Positions 1 to 10,590 of a stretch of 64,000 nucleotides of DNA are shown in pieces. Each line of letters opens with the position of its first letter. Positions within the stretch are counted from its first letter, which is position 1. Under the pieces are notes generated by a model. It ran no database searches, had not been told where the DNA came from, and saw only the letters and a list, made by a program, of their open reading frames with translations. Position numbers and translations under genes: made by a program. Origin of the DNA: Pohlia nutans (Eukaryota > Streptophyta > Bryopsida > Bryales > Mniaceae); NCBI GenBank assembly GCA_022496805.1, contig CM040092.1, forward strand, positions 12,480,113-12,544,112. Direction: 5' to 3'.

Positions 1-1259
1 AACCAAATGCAGCACATCAGGAAAACAATACCACATCGTCGTCAGACTTTCAAACAGTCCAGGATACCATCATTGGACCTCATGTTCGGGATGGGTCGTT
101 TGGGGACCTTCTTTCATTCAATTTGAATCATTTTTTGACCAACACGTGCAATGTTCTTCCCTCATCCTGCTGATATATAACTTCACCCTGTCTGATTTAT
201 ATTTTTCACAATATCATCAACCACATTGCCCATAATTAAAACCGTGAAATCCAGCTCCTTTAGGGTTACGGATATCCTCCCCTTCCCTGATTTCCAGGGT
301 CTTGAACCCCACTCTGGAATCCAAGAACTTATCAACAACGACAAGAACAATTTCAAGTAGCTCCAGTTTCACCAATTCCATCCCCACACCCTATTCCGGG
401 AAAAATCCACAAAGGCCAAGGTTTTATGCACATTCTCCAGTCAGGGACTTCGGTGCATTGTTGGTTTCTGTTTCGTTGTGATACTATTGCCAATGAATTT
501 ATGAGTTCGTTTGGGCTGAATTGCACTGTAGGAAGTCTCTCTATGCCGTACACGAGGTGGATGGCGATGGAATTGAAGTGGAGAGGAAGAGGGAAAACAA
601 AAGCAAAAGCAAAAGCACGGTGTCGTTTCGTACCATGCGCAAGAGGAGTTCGTGCTGCGAGCTCAGCCGGTCGCCCTTTCGGCCCGACGTGAGCGCATTC
701 TTCCCATCAATGAAGTGCTCGGCGCTCCCGGACGAATGGTCCGACGCCGACGACACCCCGCGGCCCCCCGCGCCCCGCATGCTGGGCTTCACGGGCTTGC
801 GCTTCTTCTGCGTCTGCTCGCGGGCCATCTCGATCAACCGCAGCTCCTGCCGCGCCTCGTCGGGCACCGTGGGGCACCCCGTCACGCCCGCCTGCCGCTT
901 GTTGCCCAGCAAGTGCGCGCGGATGCGCATGGCGTTCCCCTGGAACTCCTTGTCGCAGTGCAGGCACCGCACCAGCGTCGCCATGCCGTGCTTCTCCGGC
1001 TCCTTCAGCACGATCACATGGTTCCACTCCACGCCCTTCACCTTCACCATGATCTCGCCCGCCCTCAAACCCTAATCAAATTCCGGACGCCAACAAAAAG
1101 CACGTCCGGGGTCTGTCCGAAACTCTAGAGCGCTAATCAAACCCCCGAAACCCTAAACATCACAGTTTCTGCCGGAATAACGAAGGAAAATCCATAAAAA
1201 TTGTTGCAATGAGGTTGTTTCCATGGGTGGCAGAGAGTGGGTGCGATGATTTCACGGCA
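1..1259. repeat. Left arm of a large inverted repeat
   Basis: This stretch is the reverse complement of 7353-8611: position p pairs with 8612-p. Every block I compared by eye matches exactly, including coding and intron sequence. Identity stops at 1259/7353; beyond that the two sides remain alignable but diverged for about 60 bases. The arm begins at the window edge, so its true outer end is unseen. The arms carry the same BED exon and its upstream ~200 bases and point outward. Perfect identity next to diverged homology suggests a recent duplication or a gene-conversion tract. Confidence 0.95.
634..1050 (-). CDS. BED-type zinc-finger protein, first exon (inverted copy, runs off the window)
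   Basis: This is the exact inverted copy of the exon at 7562-7978. It encodes about 139 residues starting MVKVKGVEWNHV, with a CLHC pair near residue 31, an RIRAHLLG helix and a GCPTVP segment, as in plant BED zinc fingers. A basic QKKRKP stretch near residue 84 could be a nuclear signal. The exon would end at the same GT donor as the right copy, and the matching intron continues to base 1. Whether the downstream SAM-domain exon is duplicated too cannot be seen. If both copies are expressed they are transcribed divergently from promoters inside the repeat. Confidence 0.7.
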
Positions 1260-1527
1260 GGAATAAAATATGGGATTTCTTAAACCCTCGTTTCGCTTGT
1301 TGCATCTGCTCAAGGTTAACCTGTGATCCAAGTGATTGGCAGTTTGGCAGCCAGCAACGCTGCCTCTCTGCTTCACTACTCGAGAATCCTCATAGACTCC
1401 TAACTTAGAGAATGGAAATGTGGCCCGTCGGCCTTGAGCCTGGCTACTGTAGGCTGGCGTAGTGTAAGTATACGGGATGGTTTCAAGGGCAGGATTTGAG
1501 TGCACTCGTTGAAGGGCGGTAGCCTGA
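1260..1527. other. Junction between inverted repeat and MITE
   Basis: The first ~60 bases are diverged homology to 7300-7352 on the other side of the spacer. Past that I see no recognisable gene or repeat. Confidence 0.4.
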
Positions 1528-1890
1528 GGGCTGCTTCACACTATGGCTATCCAAGTTGAGAGGTCGTGGGATTAATTGGCCAAATTATGTTGAGAGTCCA
1601 AAGAAATGGGCTGAAAATAGGCAACAAAGTATAGTTTGGATTTTTTATGAAAATAAATTGACGGCCTCTCGACCACAGTTTGGGTTTCTATTCCCGTTCG
1701 ACCCAAACTTCCTTGGAGAGTCCGTCAACCTTTGTCAAAAAGTGTTGTCATGTAGGCATTTTGAAGGGCGACGGCCTTTGAACTTTGGCCTCCGAGTGTG
1801 AAGAGTCAAGAGGCCGAATTCTTGGTTTCTTGCAATACGATTGGTGGAAATCGACGGCCTCTCGACCTTCGGCCATAGTGTGAAGCGGCC
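1528..1890. mobile_element. Tourist/Harbinger-like MITE, copy 1 (family I)
   Basis: The ends are inverted repeats (GGGCTGCTTCACACTATGG and its complement with GCGGCC). The interior matches copies at 50668-51030 and 51240-51602, including the TCGAGAGGCCGT motifs near both ends. The other two copies have perfect TTA duplications; this one has degraded flanks (TGA/TTG). No coding capacity. Confidence 0.75.
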
Positions 1891-2335
1891 TTGAAGCCGT
1901 GCGCAAAAATCTATGAACTCTTGGTCCGAGAGGACTTTTCGTGCATAAAGCACGATTTTGATAACAGTGCACTCTACCAATTCGGAATCGGCATATTTTT
2001 TACAAGAATCACTTGTTTACACTATTTTCTATTCTTGTGCAAAAAGGCTAAAAAAATGTGGCTTTTTGTCAATCATTTGAACTGCTTAAACAAAGAATTT
2101 TATGTTTAAAATTTGAAAATACACTCATAACCGATTGTTGACTTTTCAACACTAACTTTGTTCCATCCCATTGGCAACCCGTCTCCATCACCATCACAAG
2201 TTGCAACTCATAACCTTCTCTCCTTTCAACTTGCATCCTATGTCCTTGGATCATGAAGATCAAGGGTTGTGATTGAAAAGTGAACAACCAGTTATGTACA
2301 ATAACCTACTCGCTGCTACCGCAGCTCGTCGGTTA
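1891..2335. other. Unassigned AT-rich DNA
   Basis: No gene, RNA or repeat recognised; small open frames look random. Confidence 0.4.
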
Positions 2336-2441
2336 TCTAATACATATTAGAGTTATCTACAAAGTCCATCAAAGTTTGAAGAAGATACTATGAATTTTGC
2401 TTTATTATATTATTATTTGTTCACTCCAAATAGTTAAAAGG
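2336..2441 (+). repeat. Left copy of a ~105-bp inverted repeat
   Basis: The stretch ending in TTTGTTCACTCCAAATAGTT is repeated in inverse orientation at about 3962-4071. Between the two lie a TTAA-type element and a retroposon 3' fragment, so this may be an old foldback element filled by later insertions. Confidence 0.6.
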
Positions 2442-2582
2442 TATGAAAGAGCTCGGTGGTCTATTATTATTAGGAGTGTAAGAGCTTGGTGGTCTTCAAA
2501 CTCATGGAAATTTCTTTGCCACCAAGAGAGGAGCTCAAAAAAGGTTTTTCTTGAGTTTAGAGACCACCAAGCTTTTCCACAC

Positions 2583-2905
2583 TTAATCCTTAAACGTCAA
2601 AAAAGCCCCACGGGCTTGTTTATAAGAGAATAATGGAGAAAAAAAATGAATTCTCTCAACCAAATTTGAAATGGATTGGTGCTTTGGAAAGGTGATGAAA
2701 AAGCGAGGCTAAATTTAGCAAATGATCCCAAATTAGACAATTGTGGAACAATCCACAATCAAATGAAGGATCCAAGGGAAGGAGGGAGCTATGATTGGGC
2801 AAACATTGTGGAGAGGGACAAAGCATTTTATAGTTTTTAAAAAGAGCAAAAATGCTGGCCATTAGCGCCGAGTGCAAGATGGTAGTGTTTTTTTTTTTTT
2901 AGAGT
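2583..2905. mobile_element. TTAA-type element, partial
   Basis: It begins TTAATCCTTAAACGTCAAA, matching the TTTGACGTTTAAGGGTTAA end of the element at 27711-28086. The body shares the caatcc/accaat stretches. The right end is fused directly to the next TTAA element, with a poly-T run at the join. Confidence 0.45.
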
Positions 2906-3518
2906 TGACCCTTGAACGTGCAGACTACAACTATCTCGTCAAACCTCATCAATTCCTCAAATTTTAAAATATATTATATTTTTTGGAAGTTTCTCATATA
3001 AGATATTGTTAAACCTTCACCCTAATTTTTTTCATAATTATCTAAATAAAAATAAGTTTATAAGATTTTTCAAGTTTTTTTTTTTGTAAAGATCATATTA
3101 ATTACAAAAATGCTTAGAATAGTATGAAAGTTTAGGAAAAATGTAAATAACAATGATAAACAGTAATTAAAAAATGCTTAGAATAGTATGAAATTTTAGG
3201 GAAAATGTAAATAATAGTGATGAACAACAAGGTGTAGGTGGCATGTTTTTTGGGCTTACATAAAAAGAAATTCAATAGAAAAACTTTTTTTGCAATGTAT
3301 ATTGGAATTTTAGGGTTTCGGGCTTTAAAGTGTTGTAATAAATGCAGTGTTTACAATTTTGAAGAATGGTAAATTGGACTGAAAAGTAAAAGTTAGCCCC
3401 GACACTTTCTTAATTGGGACCATTTTCATTTGAAATTAGGAACTAGGTGAAATATCAATGTTTGACTGAAAAATGACAAAACATGGCCCCACGGGTCTTT
3501 TGCACGCTTAAGGGTTAA
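2904..3518. mobile_element. TTAA-type MITE family TT-C, copy 1
   Basis: Ends are GTTGACCCTTGAACGTGC and GCACGCTTAAGGGTTAA. It is an inverted relative of 20981-21560 and also matches 55663-56539. It contains the uninterrupted site GGTGTAGGTGG, which is the empty version of the site occupied by a second MITE in the 55.7-kb copy. Confidence 0.75.
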
Positions 3519-3567
3519 CAAAGGTTCTAATGGAGAGACTGCCAAGCTCTTTCATGCCTTTTAAGAT

Positions 3568-3960
3568 AGATAGATAGAAACTTTGGTCCTCTTTCGAGGC
3601 CTGCGTGAATAAAGTGTCTGTTCGTCTTGACAATGAGCCAGTGCCCACCGAGCAAAGGGTCATTGGTATAAGACTACTCTCCCCTTCGTGATCAGTAACT
3701 AGTACTAGTAGCCCACATTAACCTTTAATCGAGTGTTTAAATCAATACTATGGTATAATTTGGGGTTTATTTTGTTGGTAGTCGCCAAGTCATGGTTCCT
3801 AGGTTGGTTGGTGAAGGACGTTTGTATTACAATTATATGGTCCAGGTTCGATTCCCGTTGAGTCCGTTTGAGCATTAATGTGATAATCATGATTTGGTGT
3901 TGCTAGTGAGTTATCATAGGCAGGAAAGTTGTACCAACCAACCAGCCCCTTCCCACCTTC
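3568..3960 (-). mobile_element. Retroposon 3' fragment (SINE or LINE tail), copy 1
   Basis: It shares GCGTGAATAAAGTGTC, ACTACTCTCCCC, the GTTGGTTGGTGAAGG block and the ACCAACCAACC end with 35600-36012, and its left part with 52323-52440. A short GATA microsatellite at 3568 would be the 3' tail of an element read on the minus strand. On the plus strand GGTTCGATTCC resembles a tRNA B box, so a tRNA-derived SINE is possible. Class is uncertain. Confidence 0.55.
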
Positions 3961-3961
3961 C

Positions 3962-4071
3962 ATGCCTTTTAACTATTTGGAGTGAACAAATAAGATTACA
4001 TTTAAGCAAAATTCATGATATCTTCTTCATACGTTGATAGACTTTACGAATAACTCTATTGTTGTAATCTA
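3962..4071 (-). repeat. Right copy of the ~105-bp inverted repeat
   Basis: Reverse complement of 2336-2441 with about 10-15 percent divergence. Confidence 0.6.
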
Positions 4072-5159
4072 TTAACCATATTTTTATTTCTAAAAATAGT
4101 AGTTTTGTAACATCATATCACATAATCATATATTGAAATGGTATTTCTTAAATTATCTATCATAAAAATCTAAATTGACTTCATTTTGAAATAATTTGTA
4201 TTTAAAATCAAACTAAAATCAAATTTATATATAATAAAGTAAGTTGTCAAGTTTAACTTGTTACCATCCAACAACCACCTCAATGGCAACTTTATGTTTG
4301 GGAATTGATCTCATTGTTGTTGGTTATAGATAAACCTATATATTATTAATGAGTTTCAAAGAACTTTTCACTCAATTTTTTTAATAAATTTAATTTCAAG
4401 AAATAAAAATAAATATCAACATTCTACTATACAGTATTTATGTTTCTCTATGAAAGAAAATATATCGTCAGTGACACTTCAACATTTTCAATGCTAAAAA
4501 CCTTACTTTATTGGTTATGGATACATCCACATTAACTCCTAAAGGTGTTGAGCTCCCGTACACTTCGAAGAGCCATGTATAATGGGTTTTGTTATGTACA
4601 GTACAATGCAACAATCGGTGAGGTTGCAAATGTGAGATTGGACCAAGGATTTTAGGGAACCTTGCAGGGGTCATTAATTTGGCACTATATTTTTTATTAT
4701 TGCTTTACAATAATTTTGGCAAGGAGAAAAAAATAGTAATACGGCATGGAATGCTGGAAATGGAGCGATTTCACTGTACTACGAAGGTTTGAGTGGCACC
4801 AAAAACTGGAATTTATGGGTTTGATTTTTTTCTAAATTATTATTATCTAAAAAATACTTTTACAACACTATAACATTGTGAGAAGTAATATGCAAACCAA
4901 AATCACAACATGTCTCGAACGGCAACAATTTTGCTCGAAGTGATTTGATGCCAAAACACGAGTTCCAGCAAAAAAAATCTCTCACCCACAAGGGTATATG
5001 AATATGAGAAATACTACACATTTTCATTCATAGAACTTGCATACTTAAATAGAAAAATTCAAGCGTGAAAATCTAATTTAAGTTAGACTTGGGAGTCATT
5101 TTTGTAATTCATCTTCCATTCAAATATGTTGATATTCATGGTTGAATCTTGCTCCAAAG
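4072..5159. other. AT-rich intergenic DNA
   Basis: No gene-like open frame, tRNA or clear element ends seen. Confidence 0.4.
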
Positions 5160-6236
5160 TTAAACCCTAAAACCCCTTGGGGTATTGTACAAAACATAGA
5201 TGTGTTATAATATGTGCCTTCCATATGTTTAACCCTTTAAGGTCCCGATTCAACACTGTTTTCAAAGATTTGTTATAAAATGTTTGATAAAAAATTAAAA
5301 TGGAGTTGATGTACAAAGCAAAGTTATAAATGTCAATGTGAAGATAACATCTATACAGTCGGATTCATCATACTTATTATTAATATTTTTAAATTAATTT
5401 TGCAAGGTTTTCTCTTGAAATTCAATTAAAAATCCATAATTAACATTAAAAATTTTAAAAATATTGGAATGAAATTGGAATAACATGTACTACAAGATGG
5501 TATGGTTTTCACTATTTGATTCTTCTTATTATGGAAAATCATGTTTAAGGTCTCACTTTTTGAACTAAGAATGAAACTTGACATAAACCACTTTTGCTAT
5601 TTTTCAAAAACTCTCAATATTTTATCTTGAAGATCTGTACCGTACAAATAGTAACCAACTAGCACAAGAATTTAAATAAAAATTGAATGGATGAAAAACA
5701 TCCCCTGCGTGGTGAAGGGACGCGTCCAGAATCATCCATCGTCCAGATTCTGAACGCAGGCGCGTCTAAGGGTTAATGAAGTTTGGTTCAATAGAAAGAA
5801 TTTAGGGCATCATCTCTACAAATTATCCATATTGTCAAACTTCCAAAAATAACTTCAGGTTTTAATTTTTTGAAGAATTTAAAAGCATTAACCTTTGGAA
5901 ATTTGTATAAATTATAATTTTCACTTTTAGAGTTTAAAATTTAGCATGATTGGTTGAAGTTGGTTTATCTATTGTAGACTTCAAAAAAGCAAAAGAAATG
6001 ATGGAGGGAATATCATTACTTACCCCAAATAGCAGATTTTATAACACTGAGACAACGTTGAGTTTAAACTAGGAGTCTACTTAAAATTATCCCGGGTGGA
6101 GTTTAAACTAGTAGATTTGATGGAGTATTTTAAATTATATTTTACATTTTCAAAAACATACTTTTTTTTTGTTCAGGGCACCTTGTTAGATTCAAGCAAC
6201 GACCGAAAAATGGTCGTTTGAGCGTTTAGGAGTTAA
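5160..6236. mobile_element. TTAA-type MITE family TT-G, copy 1, split by a nested element
   Basis: It starts TTAAACCCTAAAACC and ends GCGTTTAGGAGTTAA. Its two halves align with 15031-15531 and 17526-18390: TGTGTTATAA on the left, then GAAGTTT, CAAACTTCCAAAAATA and AGTTTAAACT on the right. A 548-bp TT-D element sits inside, at the point where the relatives read TTTGATGAAG and this copy would read TTTAATGAAG. Confidence 0.65.
5229..5776. mobile_element. TTAA-type MITE family TT-D, copy 1 (nested in TT-G)
   Basis: It is bounded by TTAA on both sides, with ends TTAACCCTTTAAGGTCC and GCGCGTCTAAGGGTTAA. It is a near-identical inverted copy of 31602-32150. The GACGCGTCC and CATCGTCCAGA segments near one end form a short internal inverted repeat. 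No coding capacity. Confidence 0.85.
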
Positions 6237-6329
6237 CTGGAGGACCGATATGGTCTTTAGGCTCTTTTAGAACGTTGTTTAGAGGGATGTTGTTGCACCC
6301 GGGGCATCTAAAGGATCTGCATATACAAT

Positions 6330-6490
6330 GCCCTGAAATCACAAGCATCTAGGAGGATCTACAATGACTTCAGCTGGGTCAAGAAAAGAGGGTTAGAGAA
6401 TTGAATTATTTTATTAGTAGTTTACACTACAGTGGCAATGTAGAGGCACTCTAAAGAAAAGGTGTGGTCCAGCAAGGCTGAAGAACGTTA
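6330..6490. repeat. Dispersed repeat also at 49.95-50.10 kb
   Basis: It shares GAATTATTTTATTAG, AAAGAGGGTT and GTGGTC(T/C)AGCAAGG with 49950-50100. This is probably a fragment of an unrecognised element. Confidence 0.5.
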
Positions 6491-6499
6491 AGTTTCGGG

Positions 6500-7075
6500 T
6501 TAACCCCTAACTGCCTGAGCGTCCATTTTTTGGACGATGTACAGATTTCATTCATAATTTCTCATCCGTCATGCATTTTTTGCAGTGTGGAATTTTTACT
6601 GTAGATACTATAGGAAGTTAGCTTCATGCACATGTGATCCGATTAGAAAGGCGATGATTTGTGAAGTTTTTATGCCTCATTACATGTTGTAGTGATTCAC
6701 CCAAAATTTTGAAGATTTCAGTGTAAAAGTGTTCTAAAAAAAGTCAGTTCATACAATTAAGCAACCAAAAAATCTCCAAAATTCACTACACTTAGAGTAT
6801 TACATTTCAATACACCACAACAAAATTTCATCCGTAGATTGTCAATATCTTATTCGTAATTGAATTACAATATAATTTTGAATTTCACGTTTCAAATTTT
6901 CTACAAAATTATTGTTAATAGCAATCATAGATTTAACTGTATGGATAGAATCTAAAATTCATAAAGTACAACTTTTATTCATATCTCAAGTTCAAACTAT
7001 CCCTCCACGTTGCATTTTATAATGCATCTTTGCAAAACTGCCGAATTTGGAGAGGGCTCTAGGCATTTAGGGGTT
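6500..7075. mobile_element. TTAA-type MITE family TT-A, copy 1
   Basis: It starts TTAACCCCTAACTGCC and ends GGCATTTAGGGGTTA. Internal landmarks GTGATCCGATTAGAAAGG, TTAAGCAACCAAAAA and CCGAATTTGGAGAG are shared with copies at 20372, 30155 and 33735. About 576 bp, no coding capacity. Confidence 0.85.
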
Positions 7076-7352
7076 ACAGTCCACCCAGATGCAACAAAAT
7101 CTTCTCCACCCTTCGAAATAAAAAGACAAGCAACAGAAAGCGGTAAAGAAAAAGACTTGAAAAAGAATAGGATCCGAAAACGATAAAGACAAAGACGAGA
7201 AAAAGAAAACAACAGAAAAAGAAAAACACTAAGAAAAAAGGAAACAAGACCACTCGCCATCATTTGCAGCCACTGCAGTAGTCTCGTTAGGCAGTCCCAG
7301 CAGCCAGATGCACCAAGCAAAACGAGGGTTTAAGAATTCTATAATTTTTTCT

Positions 7353-8611
7353 TGCCGTGAAATCATCGCACCCACTCTCTGCCACCCATGGAAACAACCT
7401 CATTGCAACAATTTTTATGGATTTTCCTTCGTTATTCCGGCAGAAACTGTGATGTTTAGGGTTTCGGGGGTTTGATTAGCGCTCTAGAGTTTCGGACAGA
7501 CCCCGGACGTGCTTTTTGTTGGCGTCCGGAATTTGATTAGGGTTTGAGGGCGGGCGAGATCATGGTGAAGGTGAAGGGCGTGGAGTGGAACCATGTGATC
7601 GTGCTGAAGGAGCCGGAGAAGCACGGCATGGCGACGCTGGTGCGGTGCCTGCACTGCGACAAGGAGTTCCAGGGGAACGCCATGCGCATCCGCGCGCACT
7701 TGCTGGGCAACAAGCGGCAGGCGGGCGTGACGGGGTGCCCCACGGTGCCCGACGAGGCGCGGCAGGAGCTGCGGTTGATCGAGATGGCCCGCGAGCAGAC
7801 GCAGAAGAAGCGCAAGCCCGTGAAGCCCAGCATGCGGGGCGCGGGGGGCCGCGGGGTGTCGTCGGCGTCGGACCATTCGTCCGGGAGCGCCGAGCACTTC
7901 ATTGATGGGAAGAATGCGCTCACGTCGGGCCGAAAGGGCGACCGGCTGAGCTCGCAGCACGAACTCCTCTTGCGCATGGTACGAAACGACACCGTGCTTT
8001 TGCTTTTGCTTTTGTTTTCCCTCTTCCTCTCCACTTCAATTCCATCGCCATCCACCTCGTGTACGGCATAGAGAGACTTCCTACAGTGCAATTCAGCCCA
8101 AACGAACTCATAAATTCATTGGCAATAGTATCACAACGAAACAGAAACCAACAATGCACCGAAGTCCCTGACTGGAGAATGTGCATAAAACCTTGGCCTT
8201 TGTGGATTTTTCCCGGAATAGGGTGTGGGGATGGAATTGGTGAAACTGGAGCTACTTGAAATTGTTCTTGTCGTTGTTGATAAGTTCTTGGATTCCAGAG
8301 TGGGGTTCAAGACCCTGGAAATCAGGGAAGGGGAGGATATCCGTAACCCTAAAGGAGCTGGATTTCACGGTTTTAATTATGGGCAATGTGGTTGATGATA
8401 TTGTGAAAAATATAAATCAGACAGGGTGAAGTTATATATCAGCAGGATGAGGGAAGAACATTGCACGTGTTGGTCAAAAAATGATTCAAATTGAATGAAA
8501 GAAGGTCCCCAAACGACCCATCCCGAACATGAGGTCCAATGATGGTATCCTGGACTGTTTGAAAGTCTGACGACGATGTGGTATTGTTTTCCTGATGTGC
8601 TGCATTTGGTT
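7353..8611. repeat. Right arm of the large inverted repeat
   Basis: Reverse complement of 1-1259, with no mismatch found in the blocks compared. It covers ~200 bases upstream of the BED start codon, the whole BED exon and most of intron 1, stopping 77 bases before the SAM exon only because the partner arm runs off the window. Confidence 0.95.
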
Positions 8612-10554
8612 GGGTGTTTTTGTGAAACTGTTATTGTGATTTTGCATCGTATGACGTGAAGTTGTTTGTTGGTTTTGTTGTTGTCAGAGCTCCATCATCG
8701 CATCCATAGACCTTGAAACCTTCTTTGAAGGTTTTGGACTTCGCCCTGAAACCGTCCTGAAGATTAAGGAGATGGGGTTCACCGCAAAAACTCTGATGTC
8801 TAATGTCGATGAACTGCCGTCTTTATTAGAGTCGATAAACCAACATCACCAGCTTACGCTTGGTGAGGAATGGGGGATCAAGGGCGCTGCAAAGAAGTGG
8901 CAAAGAGGTGACAAACGATTCCTGTCTGTTATGATGTTCCCCTGACGTGTCGTGAATGTCATGTGTGAGAGATGTAAGCAAGGTTTTATCTCGGTTTGGT
9001 TCCCTTGTATGGCGTGCATGCGTTTGAGTTAATTTGTGGAAGTGTGATGATGGCACAGCGTGGGTTGGAACTGATTTGTGTGTGCGCGTTGAAATGCAGA
9101 GCAAATGTTTTTTGCACAACCAGAAGACGAGAAGTGGCCAGAATCGGAGGATACTTGCAAGGAAGTGGCGTGCATTGGTGAGTTTGTCGAGATTTGATCT
9201 CCCTTGGTAGAGTAGCGGTGAGTGCCAGGGCTAGTGTGTTGCCGTTGAGAGTAGTGTGCAGTGATGGACTTTCCAATTCTTTCTGAATTTTGGTTTTGTT
9301 TGATGTAGCTCAAAGCTAGCGCCCATCGATGCTTACACAGACATGGTCCTCAGATAGCGAAGAAGTGACACAACTGGACGCCTATCCAAAGTGGATGCAG
9401 CAGCAGCAGGAACAGCAGGGGGAACAGCTACAGCAGGGGCAACAGCTTCAATCACCGCATAATCATTTAGCACCGACGCCGAACCTTAGTGCTCCGAATT
9501 TGCCACCACCAAATCCAGGTGTCACAGATGTAAGATGATTACTTCCGGAATTGCGTTTCCTTGTACGGTTTTGTACAGTATTCTGTGGCTTTTCATCACA
9601 ATCAGGGACACGTTGGTGTGACAGGGCTGCATGTATTTCTGGCTCCCTTTATTGTCTCTACAAGGAGAGAGACTAAGCAGTGGGTGGAAAGTATAGAAAG
9701 TTACGATACCCAATGAAAATGGGAGGGGTGTTAAAACGCAATAGTGGCCCATCATTCCAAAGAATGAATTTCTCACGACTAGTAGAGTTTTGAAATGTGG
9801 CATTGGAAGATTGTGGAGCAGGGTTTTTGTATTTTTCAATCAGTGAGGATTAAAGTGAAGAATATGTTGAGATATGTACTAAGGATTGTATGGAAAGAGA
9901 GATGCCTTTCATTCTGGGGTATTGGAGACAGAGTGGCTTATTTACGGATGAGGATTTGTTGACTCTGCAGGTTGGACCAGGTGGGTCACCAGGAAGGGCA
10001 GGCTACTATACAAATCTGCTAGCATACCAAGCGAATCAAGGAAATGGCCGGTTTGAGATGTTGAGGGAAGTGGATGTCGCTTCACAAAGACAACCAACAC
10101 CACCACCTCAGGTGAAGCATTCTTTTGACCATGGAGCTGCCACAACGTTTTAACTTGTGACCGAACTTCTCGCAATATTACGAAGAGAATTTCATCCCTG
10201 AAGAACGAGTTTGAGGATGGAGGTCTGCTGAAGACACCAAATTTTTTCAAGTGCCGCCCTCAGCTGCACGAGTGAGTTCGGAGAAAGCACTACGTGTTGG
10301 CAGTCGGAGGACGAAACGTCAACGCAAGATCAGGTTGTAAGAGGTGCTGGAACAGTAACTGGACCATTTGGTCTTCAGTTGGCCCTTTGATCCTCGTTTG
10401 ATCATAACGAGGCTCAGGTGTAACAAAGTTAGAAGCGATTGAATGGAATTTTCTGCAGGATGTGCAGAAGGTTGATGGCAACAAACATGCTATTTTGATT
10501 GATACGTTCTGTGATAACCATGCCATTATATGCAAGAAGACTCGGGTCTATTGA
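7562..10554 (+). CDS. BED zinc-finger / LEAFY-type SAM-domain protein (multi-exon, model partly unresolved)
   Basis: Exon 1 (7562-7978) encodes a BED-like zinc finger: CLHC, RIRAHLLG, GCPTVP, then QKKRKP. Exon 2 (8688-8907) joins in phase 0 and encodes DLETFFEGFGLRPETV, KIKEMGFTAKTL and GEEWGIKGAA, which matches the N-terminal oligomerisation (SAM) domain of LEAFY/FLORICAULA. Likely later exons are 9100-9177, 9341-9529 (Gln-rich), 9971-10111, 10304-10333 and 10459-10554, ending in TGA; the last four fit phase 0. The step from 9177 to 9341 is one base out of frame in my model, so an exon boundary is wrong, a small exon is missed, or the gene is damaged. Exon 1 could also splice in frame straight to 9341. 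I find no LEAFY DNA-binding domain, so classical LEAFY function is doubtful. The Tc1 element starts 36 bases after the stop. Confidence 0.55.
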
Positions 10555-10590
10555 CTATGGGACAGGGTGCGACTGTCTGAAGTGTATATA

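Noticed and set aside
652..1128. Second long frame across the BED exon
   Set aside because: Shadow of the GC-rich BED exon in another frame.
3780..3860. tRNA gene suggested by GGTTCGATTCC
   Set aside because: No cloverleaf or acceptor stem forms; the box lies in a repeated retroposon segment.
6997..7320. 107-residue minus-strand open frame
   Set aside because: Overlaps the end of a TT-A MITE and is hydrophobic by base composition only.
10112..10560. LEAFY DNA-binding domain in the last exons
   Set aside because: No match to the conserved GLDYLF-type region in any frame.
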